A stretch of 64,000 nucleotides of DNA, taken from Amoebophrya sp. A120. Lineage: Eukaryota; Sar; Dinophyceae; Syndiniales; Amoebophryaceae. Position 1 is the stretch's first letter. The number at the start of each line of letters is the position of its first letter. The translations under genes and the position numbers were made by a program. Positions 1-11,202 of this stretch are shown here, one piece after another. The notes under the pieces are model-generated. The model saw nothing but the letters and a program-made list of their open reading frames with translations, made no database searches and was not told the origin of the DNA. The stretch lies in assembly GCA_905178155.1 (NCBI GenBank), contig CAJINV010000002.1:6056476-6120475 (forward strand). The letters are read 5' to 3'.

Positions 1-116
1 CGCAAATGCCATGCAAAAAATATTTCGGAGTTTTTTATTTCTTTATTTATTTTTCATGATTTTTTTGCATTGAAAAAATGGCAAAATGGATGGGGATGGG
101 TGTTTTTTTCTGGATA
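1..116. mobile_element. Right end of an introner-like element, cut by window edge
   Basis: The stretch at 88-116 reads as the right terminal repeat of the element at 29449-29557: a GGATGGGGATGGG core, a T-run, then CTGGATA. The left end is outside the window. The right flank would start at 117 (TGCAC). No gene is recognisable on either side, so I cannot tell whether it sits in a coding exon. Confidence 0.5.
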
Positions 117-688
117 TGCACAGGTTCCATGCTATGAATGATCTCGCGTGGGTTGGCTCGTTAAAAAAATCATATACAGAGTTGTTTTTCATACACGTGA
201 TTGCAATTGAAATGCGTTGCTTCCGTCTTGATATTTACGCTACCATGATCCCATCCTGCATTCAATATGTATATGTATATGCGCTGCACACACAGGAGCT
301 CCAGACACAGTCATCTACAAGCCTGCGTGTGCTTGCTCGTGCAGCACATAACGCTTGTATCACATGGCTCGATGGTGCCAAGGAGATTTTCGCAGAAATA
401 CTTTCTCCCTAGCAGTGCGTGGTCACCAATACGAATACCAGCCAAAATACATGCAGCATTGATGGTACAAACGAGATATGACATGACTCCATGAATAGTT
501 TTTGCTTTAGAGCCGTTAGGTACTATCCGTCGTTTTGAAAAGTAAGAGTTGCATTTGAATCATTTTTCCAGAGTTGAGCCGAGGTGGCTTTGATCAACAT
601 AAATATCGAAGAACTTCTAGAGAGGTTGCAGTACACAGCCGGCTTATGAAGTGGGAACTTTCTTCTACCGCCAATCGCGTTCCGATAT
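117..688. other. No supported gene
   Basis: AT-rich sequence downstream of the NDK-like gene. A plus-strand reading frame from 86 to 412 exists, but it begins inside the truncated element and has no recognisable protein features. Confidence 0.4.
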
Positions 689-2702
689 TTAAGCGCCCAT
701 CTTGAGTTCCTTGAGCTTGTCGACGGTTTCTTGGAAAAATTTCTCGTCGGACTGCACGTACATCATGCCCAACAAAGCCAGGCACTGCGCGGCGTCGGTA
801 TCCTCGACAGAGTCGAAGACGGACTTTTTGATGCTGACCGGCCCGTAGGTAACCTGTGCGTCGCGGCCCCACTCGACCAAGGTCTTCGTGTCCAGGATCT
901 TCAGGAGGGCTTTACCTGTGAATAGAAGGAAGCGGTGCAATGATAGATAGGCGCTGTTGATGGAGGGGTAAAACCTTACTTCTCGTGTGCTCACGTCAGC
1001 CGTCGAAGTTGGTCTGTTCTAAATGAGAACAATTTGCACTGAATCGAGGCGACCGGCCCCTTTGCAGCTATTCGCCCAAAAAAGATGTTGACCGTAGAGA
1101 GAGTCACTTCTGAACAAAAAGAAATGAAAAACGCAATATATTAATTTCGCTTGAAAAATAAACAAAGCTCTTCACGTAATTATACCGAAGTCATCCTCCT
1201 CCGGCTTCATGCCGAGCCAGTTCATCTTTTCGGCGAGGGCCTCGAAGGGGGAGGCGGAGGCGTGCACCGCGTTGTCGCCGACATTCGGGACGGACTCCAG
1301 GCCGTATTCCTTATGGATGTGTCAGGATCGAAATCGGCACAATTGAAAAATTTGTGATGCATAAAATGTAGAGCACTGAAGGCCTGTATTGGGGAGCAGG
1401 CATCTGAGACCGATTGCGATCCTGTTTAGGGGTATGCAGCGCGCTGCCAGAGTAGCATGACAGGAGCAGTCTTCTTTGCCCAAACAGCATGACAGACTGG
1501 ATTTTGGGGCTCCCGAAATTTGTCATGCGCCACTTGGAAACTGAGGCTCCAACTGTCATCGATTTTGTGCATCACAAATTTTTCGACTTTGTCAATTTCG
1601 ATCCTGACATTCCCATATTCCTTCCAGTTCTTGTAGAACATGCCGCGCAGAGAGTCCTCCGGAGCGGTCACCGGATCGGTCGGCCCGAGGGCTTGGCCTG
1701 ATGAATTAGTATAATTTGCGTTGATATTGGGTGGCGTCTACTTCTACAACAAACTGTTGGCAGACTACATTTCTCGTACTTACTAGGTAGTCTCAAGTAT
1801 CTTTCGGGTCATGCTGGTCACTAACGTATGAAACTCCTTTAGCAATTACAGCAACACAAATTCTACTCCCTCAAACATCAAAGTGAGAAAGGTAGCCTTA
1901 AATACCACGGAATTCTTCCCAGCTGAGGTTCTTGGAGTCCCATTCGACGACGAAGTAGTACAGGGAAGCGGATTCAACGACGTAATTGCTGCGCATGCTC
2001 ATGAAAAATCCGTTCATCACGTAGATGGGCTCTTGACCTGAAATGGAATTGGAATTGGAGGCGATAACGTGGCTAAAGGGATTAGAAATTCCACTATTCA
2101 CGTGAAACAGTAGGAGCAGCTTCTCTCAGCAGTGCAAAATTGAATGTGAAGTACCGGCCTTCGGTCGAGACAAAAGGAAACGGCTACGACACAGAAGAAA
2201 AAGATGGTCGAAAGTATAGAAGAAGTACCCTACGAATACCAAACCCTGAGCACAAGCAAGCTACTCAGAAGTAAAAAATACCTTCAACCGTGTCGATGAG
2301 TCCGCAGTAGAAGCCTCCGCCGAATTTCACCAACTTGCCGGCCTTTTTCGCCTTGGCCCACTCGGTATTCAGCTGTTCGCTGTCCATGCCGAGCTTCGTG
2401 CAGGCATCCTTGGCGTTGAAGATCTTTCCCTCGGCGAGTGTGGCGTCCCAGTCCCCACCAAACTTGTCGGTGAACATCTTTTTCGGCACGTTCAGCTCGG
2501 ACGGCTTCAGGATGGTGGCTTTGGAGGCGATGGCATAGTAGTGGTTGTCGATGAGCTGCTTCTCGTCGATTTCCTTGCCGGTAATGAGGCCTTCCTTCAA
2601 AACCTTCAGGCCCTTAGCCTCCAAACCTTCCTTGACCACCACGCGCGCCTTCTCGGTGTTGGCGTGGGGCTTGACAAAAACGAAAGCGCTGTTCTTCACC
2701 AT
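689..2702 (-). CDS. Divergent nucleoside-diphosphate-kinase-like protein, five exons
   Basis: Exons on the minus strand are 2702-2282, 2037-1906, 1697-1618, 1306-1186 and 915-689, giving 981 nt and 326 residues. The start is MVKNSAFVFVKPHA, which matches the opening strand of NDK folds. The segment YYFVVEWDS...LGPTDPVTAPEDSLRG corresponds to the NDK region around G-x-T-x-P-x-x-A-x-x-x-x-x-R. The catalytic His is kept in NAVHASAS, where classical enzymes have N-x-x-H-G-S-D. The protein is about twice the length of a standard NDK, with extra N- and C-terminal parts. I recall similar long forms in dinoflagellates. Introns 1, 2 and 4 are GT-AG; the third is a 306-bp inserted element. Kinase activity is inferred only, because the residues around the His differ from active enzymes. 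Confidence 0.75.
1312..1617. mobile_element. Introner-like element, TIR family 6 (TGTCAGGATCGAAAT)
   Basis: A 306-bp element with TIRs of about 50 nt, both starting TATGG and sharing TGTCAGGATCGAAAT and AAAAATTTGTGATGCA. It is flanked by a perfect duplication TTCCT at 1307-1311 and 1618-1622. Removing the element and one copy gives the continuous reading WKEYGLES in the NDK-like protein. Confidence 0.9.
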
Positions 2703-3856
2703 GTTGGGCAGATGTCGTGTCGTTGGGGGAAAAAGTAAAACGTACAACTACGTACGGTAAGTACCGAAGAGAGAATATCAGAAGAGAAGAGGGAAAAAAG
2801 TCGTTGTAGCTGAAGAGCCTAAAAAACTTGCCTGCTGATTTTGTTTTTGACAAGAGAAGATCAGAGTATATCAGTGCAAATAAAATGGAGAATCGAGATG
2901 CAATGCTACCTACGTGAAGTAATCTTAGTGCGTAAAAATGATTCTCGGATCTTTTTGTATAGCTCTTTGGTCGTGCTAGCGCTACTGCTACGGCGTTGTT
3001 TTTGCAGGAGCAGGAGCAAATCCGGGATCGTCGGAAAATAATTTTCGGGGATCGCTATGATCCAGAAGATCTTTTCACAAACCTCGCAACTGATCTTGCT
3101 TCAATTTAACATTCACACGTTGCTGCCACAGCGTGCTAGAGACGCGGATCTTCATTTCATCATTCTATCATAATCAATTTTTTTTTACTTCAGCTTCACA
3201 ATAAATCTTCTTCGAAACAACACGAGAAAACAGCTTGGCTAGACCGAGGTGCGTTCGAGTTCGAGTTAAGATGCGCTAGAAGTCTTATTAATATGGTGCA
3301 AATGCAATAGTCTCCCAGGAAACAGTCACTTCCAGCATCCTGATCATTCGAAAACGGCTTCCCCCTCGCTATCATGTGCTTTTCGTAGCGCGCCTGTAAT
3401 TCGTGCGAGGACTGTCGCGAGACTGCGCACGTTTCTTCTTTCACATTTGCGTCGTCCAGCCAGCTTCGCCGTCCTGAGTTACACTCGGGACGCCTTGCAG
3501 GTACTCCGAGTACGAAAGACAGGCGCCCGCGTTTCCTTCCTGTATTCCCGAGCGAAACTTCTACATTTCACAAAGAGCAGCATCTGAATTGTGGTGAAAT
3601 TCTGACTGTCAAAAATAAATCTTGATCTCGAAAAGTCCGCTGCGTACACGACAAGGCCTGGAATATGTTACCAAAAGAGAGCTCTCCGAGCTGGCCTCTT
3701 CTCCAAAGACCGGCGGTCTGAACAAGCAGGATGAAAAACTGGCACATAACATAATTGCGGGTACTATGCAGCTACTAGCGCAGAAGCTCCTGACAAACCA
3801 ACTCCTGGACGACGGCAATGGTCCTCATGTTGTGCCACGACATAGCAACCACCCGC
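2703..3856. other. Intergenic, no supported gene
   Basis: Lies between the start of the NDK-like gene and the stop of the GT61-like gene. It holds only short overlapping frames with no recognisable domain. Promoter and spliced-leader acceptor sites for the NDK-like gene may be here, but I cannot point to one. Confidence 0.5.
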
Positions 3857-6800
3857 TCACTTCTTCCCCTTGTGAAAGTTTATGACATCCTCCACGACCC
3901 GTTCAAAATCCCCCTTGCCGTTGAAAATCCGAGCCAAATACGCGAGTTGGTGCGGCGACTGCTTCGGCCGCTTGAACACGCGGTTTTTCACGCGCGGTTT
4001 GTCGACTTCCTGTTTGAAAATCTGCTCGAACTCGCTCCTCGAAAACCTGACGCGGTTGTTGATTCGCAGAAAATCTACCGCCTCCGCGAAGTAATCGCCG
4101 AGTTCTGGGAGCCCCGAAAGCCGAAACTGCTCGGTTTCCGTGATGTTGAAGGGGTAGGGGTGGCCCAGGATGACGCCTTTCAGCCCGCCCAGTTCCTTCC
4201 TGGATGGGTGAAGGACCAGGGAGGACAGCTGCTGTTGGCTGTTTTGTAGACTGTGTTGACTCGTCCGCTGTAGTGTTTGTTGTGGTGCAAAAGTGGAGCC
4301 ACTAGTAGTCGTCCCGCAACTCTGCGCAATGGCTTCACTCAGCCGCTGCTGGTCGTCATCCAAGTGGTCTTCGCCATGGTCGTTCCTCGGCGCTGTGAAG
4401 GAGGTTGTCGGCCGGCTGCCGTACGCACCACCCGTCTCGATCATATCGGCAATGAGCTCTGCGTGTTTTCGGGCCTCACTGCTCTGCTTCGAGGAGCCTT
4501 TGGACGTTGTTTGCCCACCTGAGGTGGATCCACCGCCCGTAGTCGTTGCGCCTACCGCTTCTGGCGTCATCTCTTCCTGAGCAGCACCTCCGCCGCCGCC
4601 CCCGAGCAGTCCGATTGCCTCCCGACAACTCGCACTTAGGAAACTGCTCAAGGCCCGGCCTTGGCGTCCGGTGACGGCGACCCCGTAGTGCGTGATTAGT
4701 CGATGGGGTAGTTGCTTGTAGAGCCGGTCGAACTGGAACACCCGTTCCGTTCTGTCCTCGCCCGTGAGCCAGGGGGCGATCAGTCCGGCGTACCTCGGGG
4801 AAAAGAGAAAATCCGCGGGGGCGAGAGGATCGTACCCAATGAAAATGTCGGTTTGCAGGGATTTTGTCACAGTTTGGAGGAGGTACTCCCGTCCGGAGAG
4901 GCTTTCCGTCTCCTCCAGCATCTGCATCGGGTCCAGAATCTCGATGTCGAAAGGTGCGACTGGTGGAAGCACGGGGACATCATGTCCTGCAGATGAGGAT
5001 AAGCCGGTCTTCGTGAACCGTTTCTGCAAATACTCCGCCACCTCTTCCGCGTTTGAAAGGTCACCGATGGTGGCGGCGAAGTCCTTGTTGTAGTTTTTAC
5101 CGCTTTGAGGACGTTGTCCTCCGGATGAAATAAGGTCTTGCTCGCCTGGTGTCGATTGTGTTCTTGACGCCGCGGCTGCGACAAGGATTGGTGAAACGGC
5201 ACGAACTGCTCGCCTGTGGTTTCGGAAAATGATAACCTTGGGCTTCCGCTTGTCGATTTTTTCAATGGCGATGACTGGCCGCTTGCCCTTCTTCTGTGCC
5301 TTTGGTAATTCAAGAGCTTCAGCAGAAGTACTAGCACCATTAATTTCTTCTCGCACGATCTCCACTGCCCGCGCGTTTCTTATCAGTTCCTTCCCGTCGA
5401 TGCCGAGTCGGAGGAACAGGTAATTCCGGAATCCGTCCAGCATCACCGGGTCCACTCCGTTCCCGGTTTTGTGCTTCAAGATCGTGTTTTGCTCGTATTT
5501 CCACACCAAATCCGGGTCAAACCACGGCCAGTGCCGCCAACCAAGGATGACGTGCTGAAAACACCTGCCCCGGGGCATTTCCCGGAAGGGCGTGACGGTG
5601 CTGGCGATGGTGGCTATCAAAGTGAAAAAAGCCCCCACCCCATAACGAAAACGGAAGATGCGCGAATTCGTGATGCTGTATTTGAGTACACAAATCGACT
5701 TGTATTGCTAGAAGGCCAAGAGACGAAGCTGCGGCCTACATTGCAGGTAATCTGTCATGCTGTTTCCCACTTCCAGTTGCCTCCTGCCATCCTGGAGCTG
5801 CAAGGCTTTCCCACGCTAGACAGCACTACAGTCCGCATCTTTTGCCTTGTAGCATCACAAAGCTGATTTGTGAGCACAAATCTGCATCACAGATTTCCGT
5901 TTTGATATGGGGAGGGGGCATTTTTCATTGTAATAGTGGCGAGGAGAACTTCTTCCAGGAAATTGGATTGGTCGCGAGGCTTTTTGTTCTTTTGCATGAT
6001 TGGAACAAATTTGCTGGCGTGAACAGCAGGGGAAGACGAGGCCGCGGCTTGTGTAGTTGCACTAGAGTCAGTACCACCAGAATTCGTATGTAGTTCTCCA
6101 CCATTGCTTCCGAACGGAGGAGACCTTATCGTGCTGTTCCTCTTTTGCATCCTTAAAACATGTCCCGGCCTTGCGTTCGTCCGCTTCTTCTTCCGCTTCG
6201 TAAAAAACTCGTCTGCGACAGTATCAAAAGGAAAAATCCCCCCTCCCCATATCGAAACGAAGTTTCTGATGCTGGATTTCCATACACAAATCAGATTTGT
6301 CTTGCAGTAGAGGAGTGCAGGCATATGGCAAGCCTCAGTCGAGAAGTTTTGGCGTAGGCACCTAGCATGACAAAGGTGTATGCTCTAAGCCAAGCAGCAT
6401 GACAAACCGCCTGCGAAATGCGGAAGGCTTTCTGGACTTGCCTTCTTGCAAGACAGACAGGATTTGAGGTCACAAATGCGCATCACAAATTTTCAGACGG
6501 ATACTTTTTCGATACGGGGTGGGGGGATTTTTCCTTTTGATAGACAGTGTGATCCATTTCGTCCACGAGATAAACATGAACTTTCGGGTGGGCGCGGAGA
6601 ATTTTCTGGATCTCGTCCTTCACTGTCTTTACTGCCACTGAAGATGGTGATGAAGCGGTATCTGCTGTAGCGGGCCGCGTTGTTCCTGTAGGTGTTCTTT
6701 CGTTTGCTGAAAAGGCCCGGCGCATTTTGTCCCCGACTTTCTGGTAGTCCGCCTTCAGAAACCCCCAGCGGGACAGCGCAACGAAGATCTGCCACGCCAC

Positions 6801-8543
6801 ATCCAGAGCTGTTTGCAGTGTGTGTTTCCGCGTGGTGAAAGCGCTCAAGTTGCTCACCAGAACATCGTCGGGCGGGGGCTTGCCGATGACGATGTGGACT
6901 TCTTTTTGATGCGACTTTAATACCGCTTCATTTGTCGACGTCCCTCTGGTTTCCGTTTTTTCTGCTTGTTCTGGCGTAGATGAGGAAACATACGGGTAAG
7001 GAAGATGAGAACTCGACCGCTTCGAATCTTTGTCTTCCGTACCCTGCCACACTTGCATCTCCCTTAAGGGCGCGAACATTTCGTTGCTCCTGGGCGAAAT
7101 GCTCATTCCCATCAGCTCCAAAATCCGGCTCTCCGGCCAATACGGGTGGACCTGCTTCCACGGGTTTTGGAACAGAAACCGGAAGGCCCGCGGGGATTTG
7201 CGGAAGCGTTTGAAGTCCATCTGGGTGTAGGGGTAGATCACCCCCTCGGATCTTCTTGAAGTCGTTTTGTGGATCAAATCGTAGTAGATACTATGCTTGT
7301 TTTTCGTGTAGATGAACTGCTTCCCGTTCGGGGACAGGCAAAGGTTCCGCACGTGGCAGTTGGTCTGCTGAATGCAGTCGTGGAACGAGTAGGGGGACCG
7401 GGACGACGACCGCGCTTTCCTTTCATATTTTTGCGGTAGCGGAAGAGGCTGCGCTTTTCTCTTTTCGAACGCGGCAACCATGTTAGCTTGTACCTGCTGG
7501 GAAGCCGTTGCTGCGGAGATTTTTTGGGTCGATGATTGCCCACCAGACACTACAGTTTCGGGCGCGGCCTTTTGTCCAGCTGGATAATTTTGGCCTTCTC
7601 TAGTTGATAATGCGCTCGCAGTCTCGACTACACCAGAGGAAGTCGAAGGCCATTCCGTCGCTCCGACACCAGTCTTGGCGTCAGAGGTTTTATTTGTTCT
7701 TGCAAGAACATCATACTGTTTTAATTTTTCTTCCATCTTCCTGACCAGTTTCAAATTCTTGTGTCCCCCAACGGTGTGCAAGACCTTCATGTACAGCTCT
7801 TGCAGTCTCGTCGTTCCCAACGAGTCCCACAACTGCCACACCCCGTCAAACAAAATCGCGTCGCTGGGCTCGGGTGCCACGGAGCGGGCGGGCGGTAGTT
7901 CCTGCAGCTGCTCCTCGATGCCGGGGAAATACGTGATCTCCGGGTTCACCAGCTCTTCTCCCTCGTCCAAACGCAGCAATCGCTCGATCATCGCATGATC
8001 GGCAGCGGTCCGGCTGCCACACCAAGACGCAGTAGTACTAGAGCTGGTCTCATTATACTGCTGGAAAAAAACACTCGTCGCGGGGTTCACTGCGATAAAG
8101 TTCTTCGTGGTACTTGGAGCAGGAGACGGGTTTGTTCCAACATCATCTACTTCCGCACTTCGCGTTCCTTTTGTATTTGTACTAGTACTACCTGATGAGG
8201 AGCAAATAATGCGGCTCGATGTGCTGCCGGTTGTACTTCTAGCAGGTCTCCTCGCGGTGCCCGCACCTGCAGGGCGGACTTTTTGTTCTATCGGCCCGTG
8301 ATAAATCTCCGTTTCGTTCGTTCCGGGCCAGAAGCCCTGCCGTATGCCATCCAGCTCTCGGGTCGCTTCCTTGGTCAGCGTCACGCCCAAACCCTCCGTG
8401 TCGAGCGCCGAACCCTCCACCATGAACGAAGAAAGCTCCACGTCGGACTGGGCGTGAACGAAGACCACCGTCGTGGGCCGGCATGACTGGAAGATACTGG
8501 TGAAAACACGCAGAGCGACGAGGACAATGAGGACCATCGCCAT
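3857..8543 (-). CDS. Putative GT61-like glycosyltransferase with N-terminal signal anchor
   Basis: Exons 8543-6543, 6216-5936 and 5609-3857 give 4,035 nt, 1,344 residues. The chosen ATG opens with MAMVLIVLVALRVF, a membrane anchor typical of a type II Golgi enzyme; frames further upstream only reach a non-ATG codon. After a Ser/Thr-rich stem comes CHVRNLCLSPNGKQFIYT, resembling the Cys pair that opens GT61 (DUF563) enzymes. Later segments fit the family order: RCFQHVILGWRHW, a short RNYLFLRLGI block, PKVIIFRNHRRAV, LSNAEEVAEYL, then DIFIGYDPLAPADFLFSP where GT61 proteins usually have G-x-H-G-A-G-L. The loss of that last motif is unusual. A large Gln/Ser/Gly-rich insertion lies between about 4,270 and 4,630. 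Both introns are inserted elements. The family call rests on motif order by eye; substrate unknown. Confidence 0.55.
5615..5935. mobile_element. Introner-like element, TIR family 3 (GCCCCCACCCCAT)
   Basis: A 321-bp element. The left end TATCAAAGTGAAAAAAGCCC matches the reverse complement of the right end (TATTACAATGAAAAATGCCC), continuing into CCCCATA. The duplication GTGGC is perfect at 5610-5614 and 5936-5940. Excision joins ...EEVLLAT to IASTVTPF in frame. Confidence 0.92.
6222..6542. mobile_element. Introner-like element, TIR family 3 (TCCCCCCTCCCCATA)
   Basis: A 321-bp element, the same length as its family mate at 5615-5935. The TIRs are about 37 nt and nearly identical, starting TATCAAAAGGAAAAATCCCC. 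The duplication GACAG is perfect at 6217-6221 and 6543-6547. Excision joins DEMDHTV to ADEFFTKR. Confidence 0.95.
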
Positions 8544-9119
8544 CTTGAAGAACGTACGTGTTTCTACAAATAGGCAAGCCACTGCTTCATATGTTGGTGT
8601 CCGGGGGGGAGAACAGGAGGACTGCACAGTACACGTCGCAAACAAAGAAGTTTAAAAAATACTCTACGCCCACTTGTGAAGAAACAGGGGCGAGATTGAT
8701 AATAAAGCGAGATCGAGAACAGGCCAGAACTTCGCTTCAGGTTTTGTTGCAGCCGCGACGAAAAAGGAATAGGGTGAGCCGGACTCAGGTTGCAAACACT
8801 GCATCGGTTCCACGTATTTAGATGCTGCATTCGTAAGTACTAGTTCCTTTACGTACTTAGACTATTACTCTGCCATCGGCAAAGCGTCGAACAACGTGGC
8901 TAGAGAATACGGAGCTCGCCCTGCGTCGGGGCTAACCCAATCCCAGCCCATCTCCATCTTTTGACAAATCGATGTCAGCCGCGCAACCTCACAACCCGAC
9001 CAAACATCTTGAGTAAGAACTTGCACGCCGCTGAATGCAGGAGAACGAACACCGACAGAAGGGAGGGCGCCACAACGATTCCAATGTCAGAGAAGAGAAA
9101 TCCAATTGCAGTTTCGGCC
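8544..9119. other. Intergenic, no supported gene
   Basis: Region upstream of the GT61-like start codon, of ordinary composition. No domain-bearing frame is visible on either strand. Confidence 0.5.
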
Positions 9120-10720
9120 ACCCATGCATGCCCCAACGCTGCCCGTGGGTGTCCACCGAGCCGGCGCCGGGCGGGCCCACGCCCCAACAGGCGCGCGCAC
9201 AAACAGCCCCAGAAGCCGTATGAAAAGAAAAGCGGAGCGCGCGGCCGCCCCCGGCTGGCCGGGCGGGCCGGGCGACTGACCCACAGGGGCGGAGGCCGGT
9301 CAGGGCCACCACCCGGGGGGGGGGGGGGCGCAGTGAGTTGCGCAGGCGCCGGGCGGGCTCACTGACTGCAAAGCGCTTCCGGTTCTGCATGCCGGGCCCG
9401 GGCCAGGCCGCGCGCGAAACGCGCCACGGGCCAAAGAAGTAAAAAAAATGGCCGGGGCCCGGCTAAGCACCCCGGGGCGGCCGTCCCCGCTCCGCAGGAC
9501 GGAGGGCGGAGCAGTCGGCGCGGGGCGCGAAAGATCAGGACCGACCGACGGAAAGAAGCGCGCAAGGCCGCCCCCTCATCGCACTCGCCGCGAGTTTTGC
9601 CAGCTTGTTCGCACGCAGCTGGCCCCATTGTTCCCTAGGTTCTGCGGATTTTCAGCGATCTTCTTCAGTTCTAGCATGCTGGTCGGTCGGCGCTTTTTCC
9701 TATCGGCCAACTTCTTGGCCGCGGTAATGGACCAAACCTGTTCCTTTATTTGCGCCGCGATGAATAGGATCTCATCGATCAGAGCCACTGCGGGGCTCTC
9801 GGTTTTTTCGGGAATGTCGCCCGCCTGCCGGCCATCCGCGCGACACAGCCGCGCGCGTGGCCCGAGCGGCAGCTACATCCTCTATCTCCTCCTGCGGCTC
9901 TTCGCCGATTCGTCGACCGTGCAAAGCGTATCCACCACCGAAAGGAAAGAGCTAAGGATAGCTGATCGCGTCCGCGCGTGTCGATTTTCGCGCGGGTCAT
10001 CTTTTTAGCCCGCACGTCGGTCCTTCCCGTGAAGTGTTCGCGCGGCCGCTCTTCCCCAGGCGGTCCCCCCGCCGGGGCCCGGCGGCGCGGGCGGGCGCTG
10101 CTCCGGCGCCCCCCCTCGTTGTTTGCTGTTAATTGTTTGAAACCGGGGGACAGGCCCAAACCGCGCGCGTGCTCGCATGTTCCCGGCCATTTGCTAGCCG
10201 GGTTTGTAGTGGCGCTGCCAAGCTTCCCGCTACCCCGCCGGCGCACAGGCGCGGCTGGGCTCGCCTGCTGGCGCGGCGAATCAATGCACACAGCCGCGGC
10301 CCGCCTTCGGCTTCGCGCGGGGTGTGTGCGGGCGGTACAGTTGCAGCCGGCTTCTGGCCCGGGCCGCTTGTCTCGTGAGGGGGTCCACAGGCCCCAACTT
10401 CTCCGCTCGCTGGGCGCTGCAATACTCCCCGCCCATCGTTTGCCATGTTTGTCTGGCGCTGCGTCCCGACATGCACAAAAGCGGCGGGCGAAGGGAAACA
10501 AAACGCGCAGCGCCACGACTGGCGTAGGGAGGCGGCGCAACCCCCAACCCAGCCAATCCGGGGGCGCCTCAGAGCCCGCGGCGCCCCCATAATTCACCCG
10601 CCCGCAGCGGGCGCCACTCAAAGGCCCCCCGCCCGCCCCTCTTCTGGATCGGCACGAGCCCGGCCGTCGCGCCCGCGTTTGCCACCTTAAAGGTCACAGC
10701 TGCGACGCTGGTGGCCGCCC
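9120..10720. other. GC-rich island 1
   Basis: About 1.6 kb of very GC-rich sequence, rich in GGCC, GCGC and CCGGG words, with a run of 14 G at 9315-9328. Base use is clearly unlike the surrounding genes. Long frames are open on both strands at once, as expected when stop codons are scarce, so I call none a gene. A 70-codon minus-strand frame at 9576-9788 (IDEILFIAAQIKEQVWSI...) is less GC-rich than the rest and reads more like protein, but I do not recognise it. Confidence 0.7.
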
Positions 10721-11202
10721 CACAACGTCGCGCCGCTCGTTTGGTTTTTGCTGTTGCTCCGCACGCGCTTGCTGCTGGTTTGGCAAAAACGCGCCGCAAG
10801 CAGCACGCTGCTGGGGCAGTCGCGGTTGTGATGCTGTTTGTCTGTGATGTTGAGCCGGGCCAAGCGCCTTAGCAACCAAGATGTGCTAAAGACGACGAGA
10901 CGCAAACCCGTGAGCGAGGATAGAAGTAGATCGGTGAACATCGAGCGCACTGACAAAATCAGAGGCGTGCACTTCAATTTGCGCCTCGCTACGACTAGGA
11001 GGAAGGCTGTCACAGTGAGGCTACCTCACGAGTAAACTCCAGTCCGATATTGACGGAAGGTTGCTTATGCAGCAAAAGTTCAGTCGACGTTGTCGCAATT
11101 TCAGATTGATTCAGGATTTTTCAGCCTACAAAAAACACCCAAAAGATGAATCGCATCCACAGCATCCACCGAGGAACAGCTAGAGCAGTAAGTATACTTC
11201 TT
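10721..11202. other. Transition out of GC island 1, no supported gene
   Basis: Composition returns to the genomic norm by about 10,830. Several short overlapping frames, none with recognisable features. Confidence 0.4.

Noticed and set aside
9448-10690. Long overlapping open frames on both strands of GC island 1
   Set aside because: Stops are rare in very GC-rich DNA, so frames of 80-280 codons arise by chance. Several overlap on opposite strands and none shows a domain.
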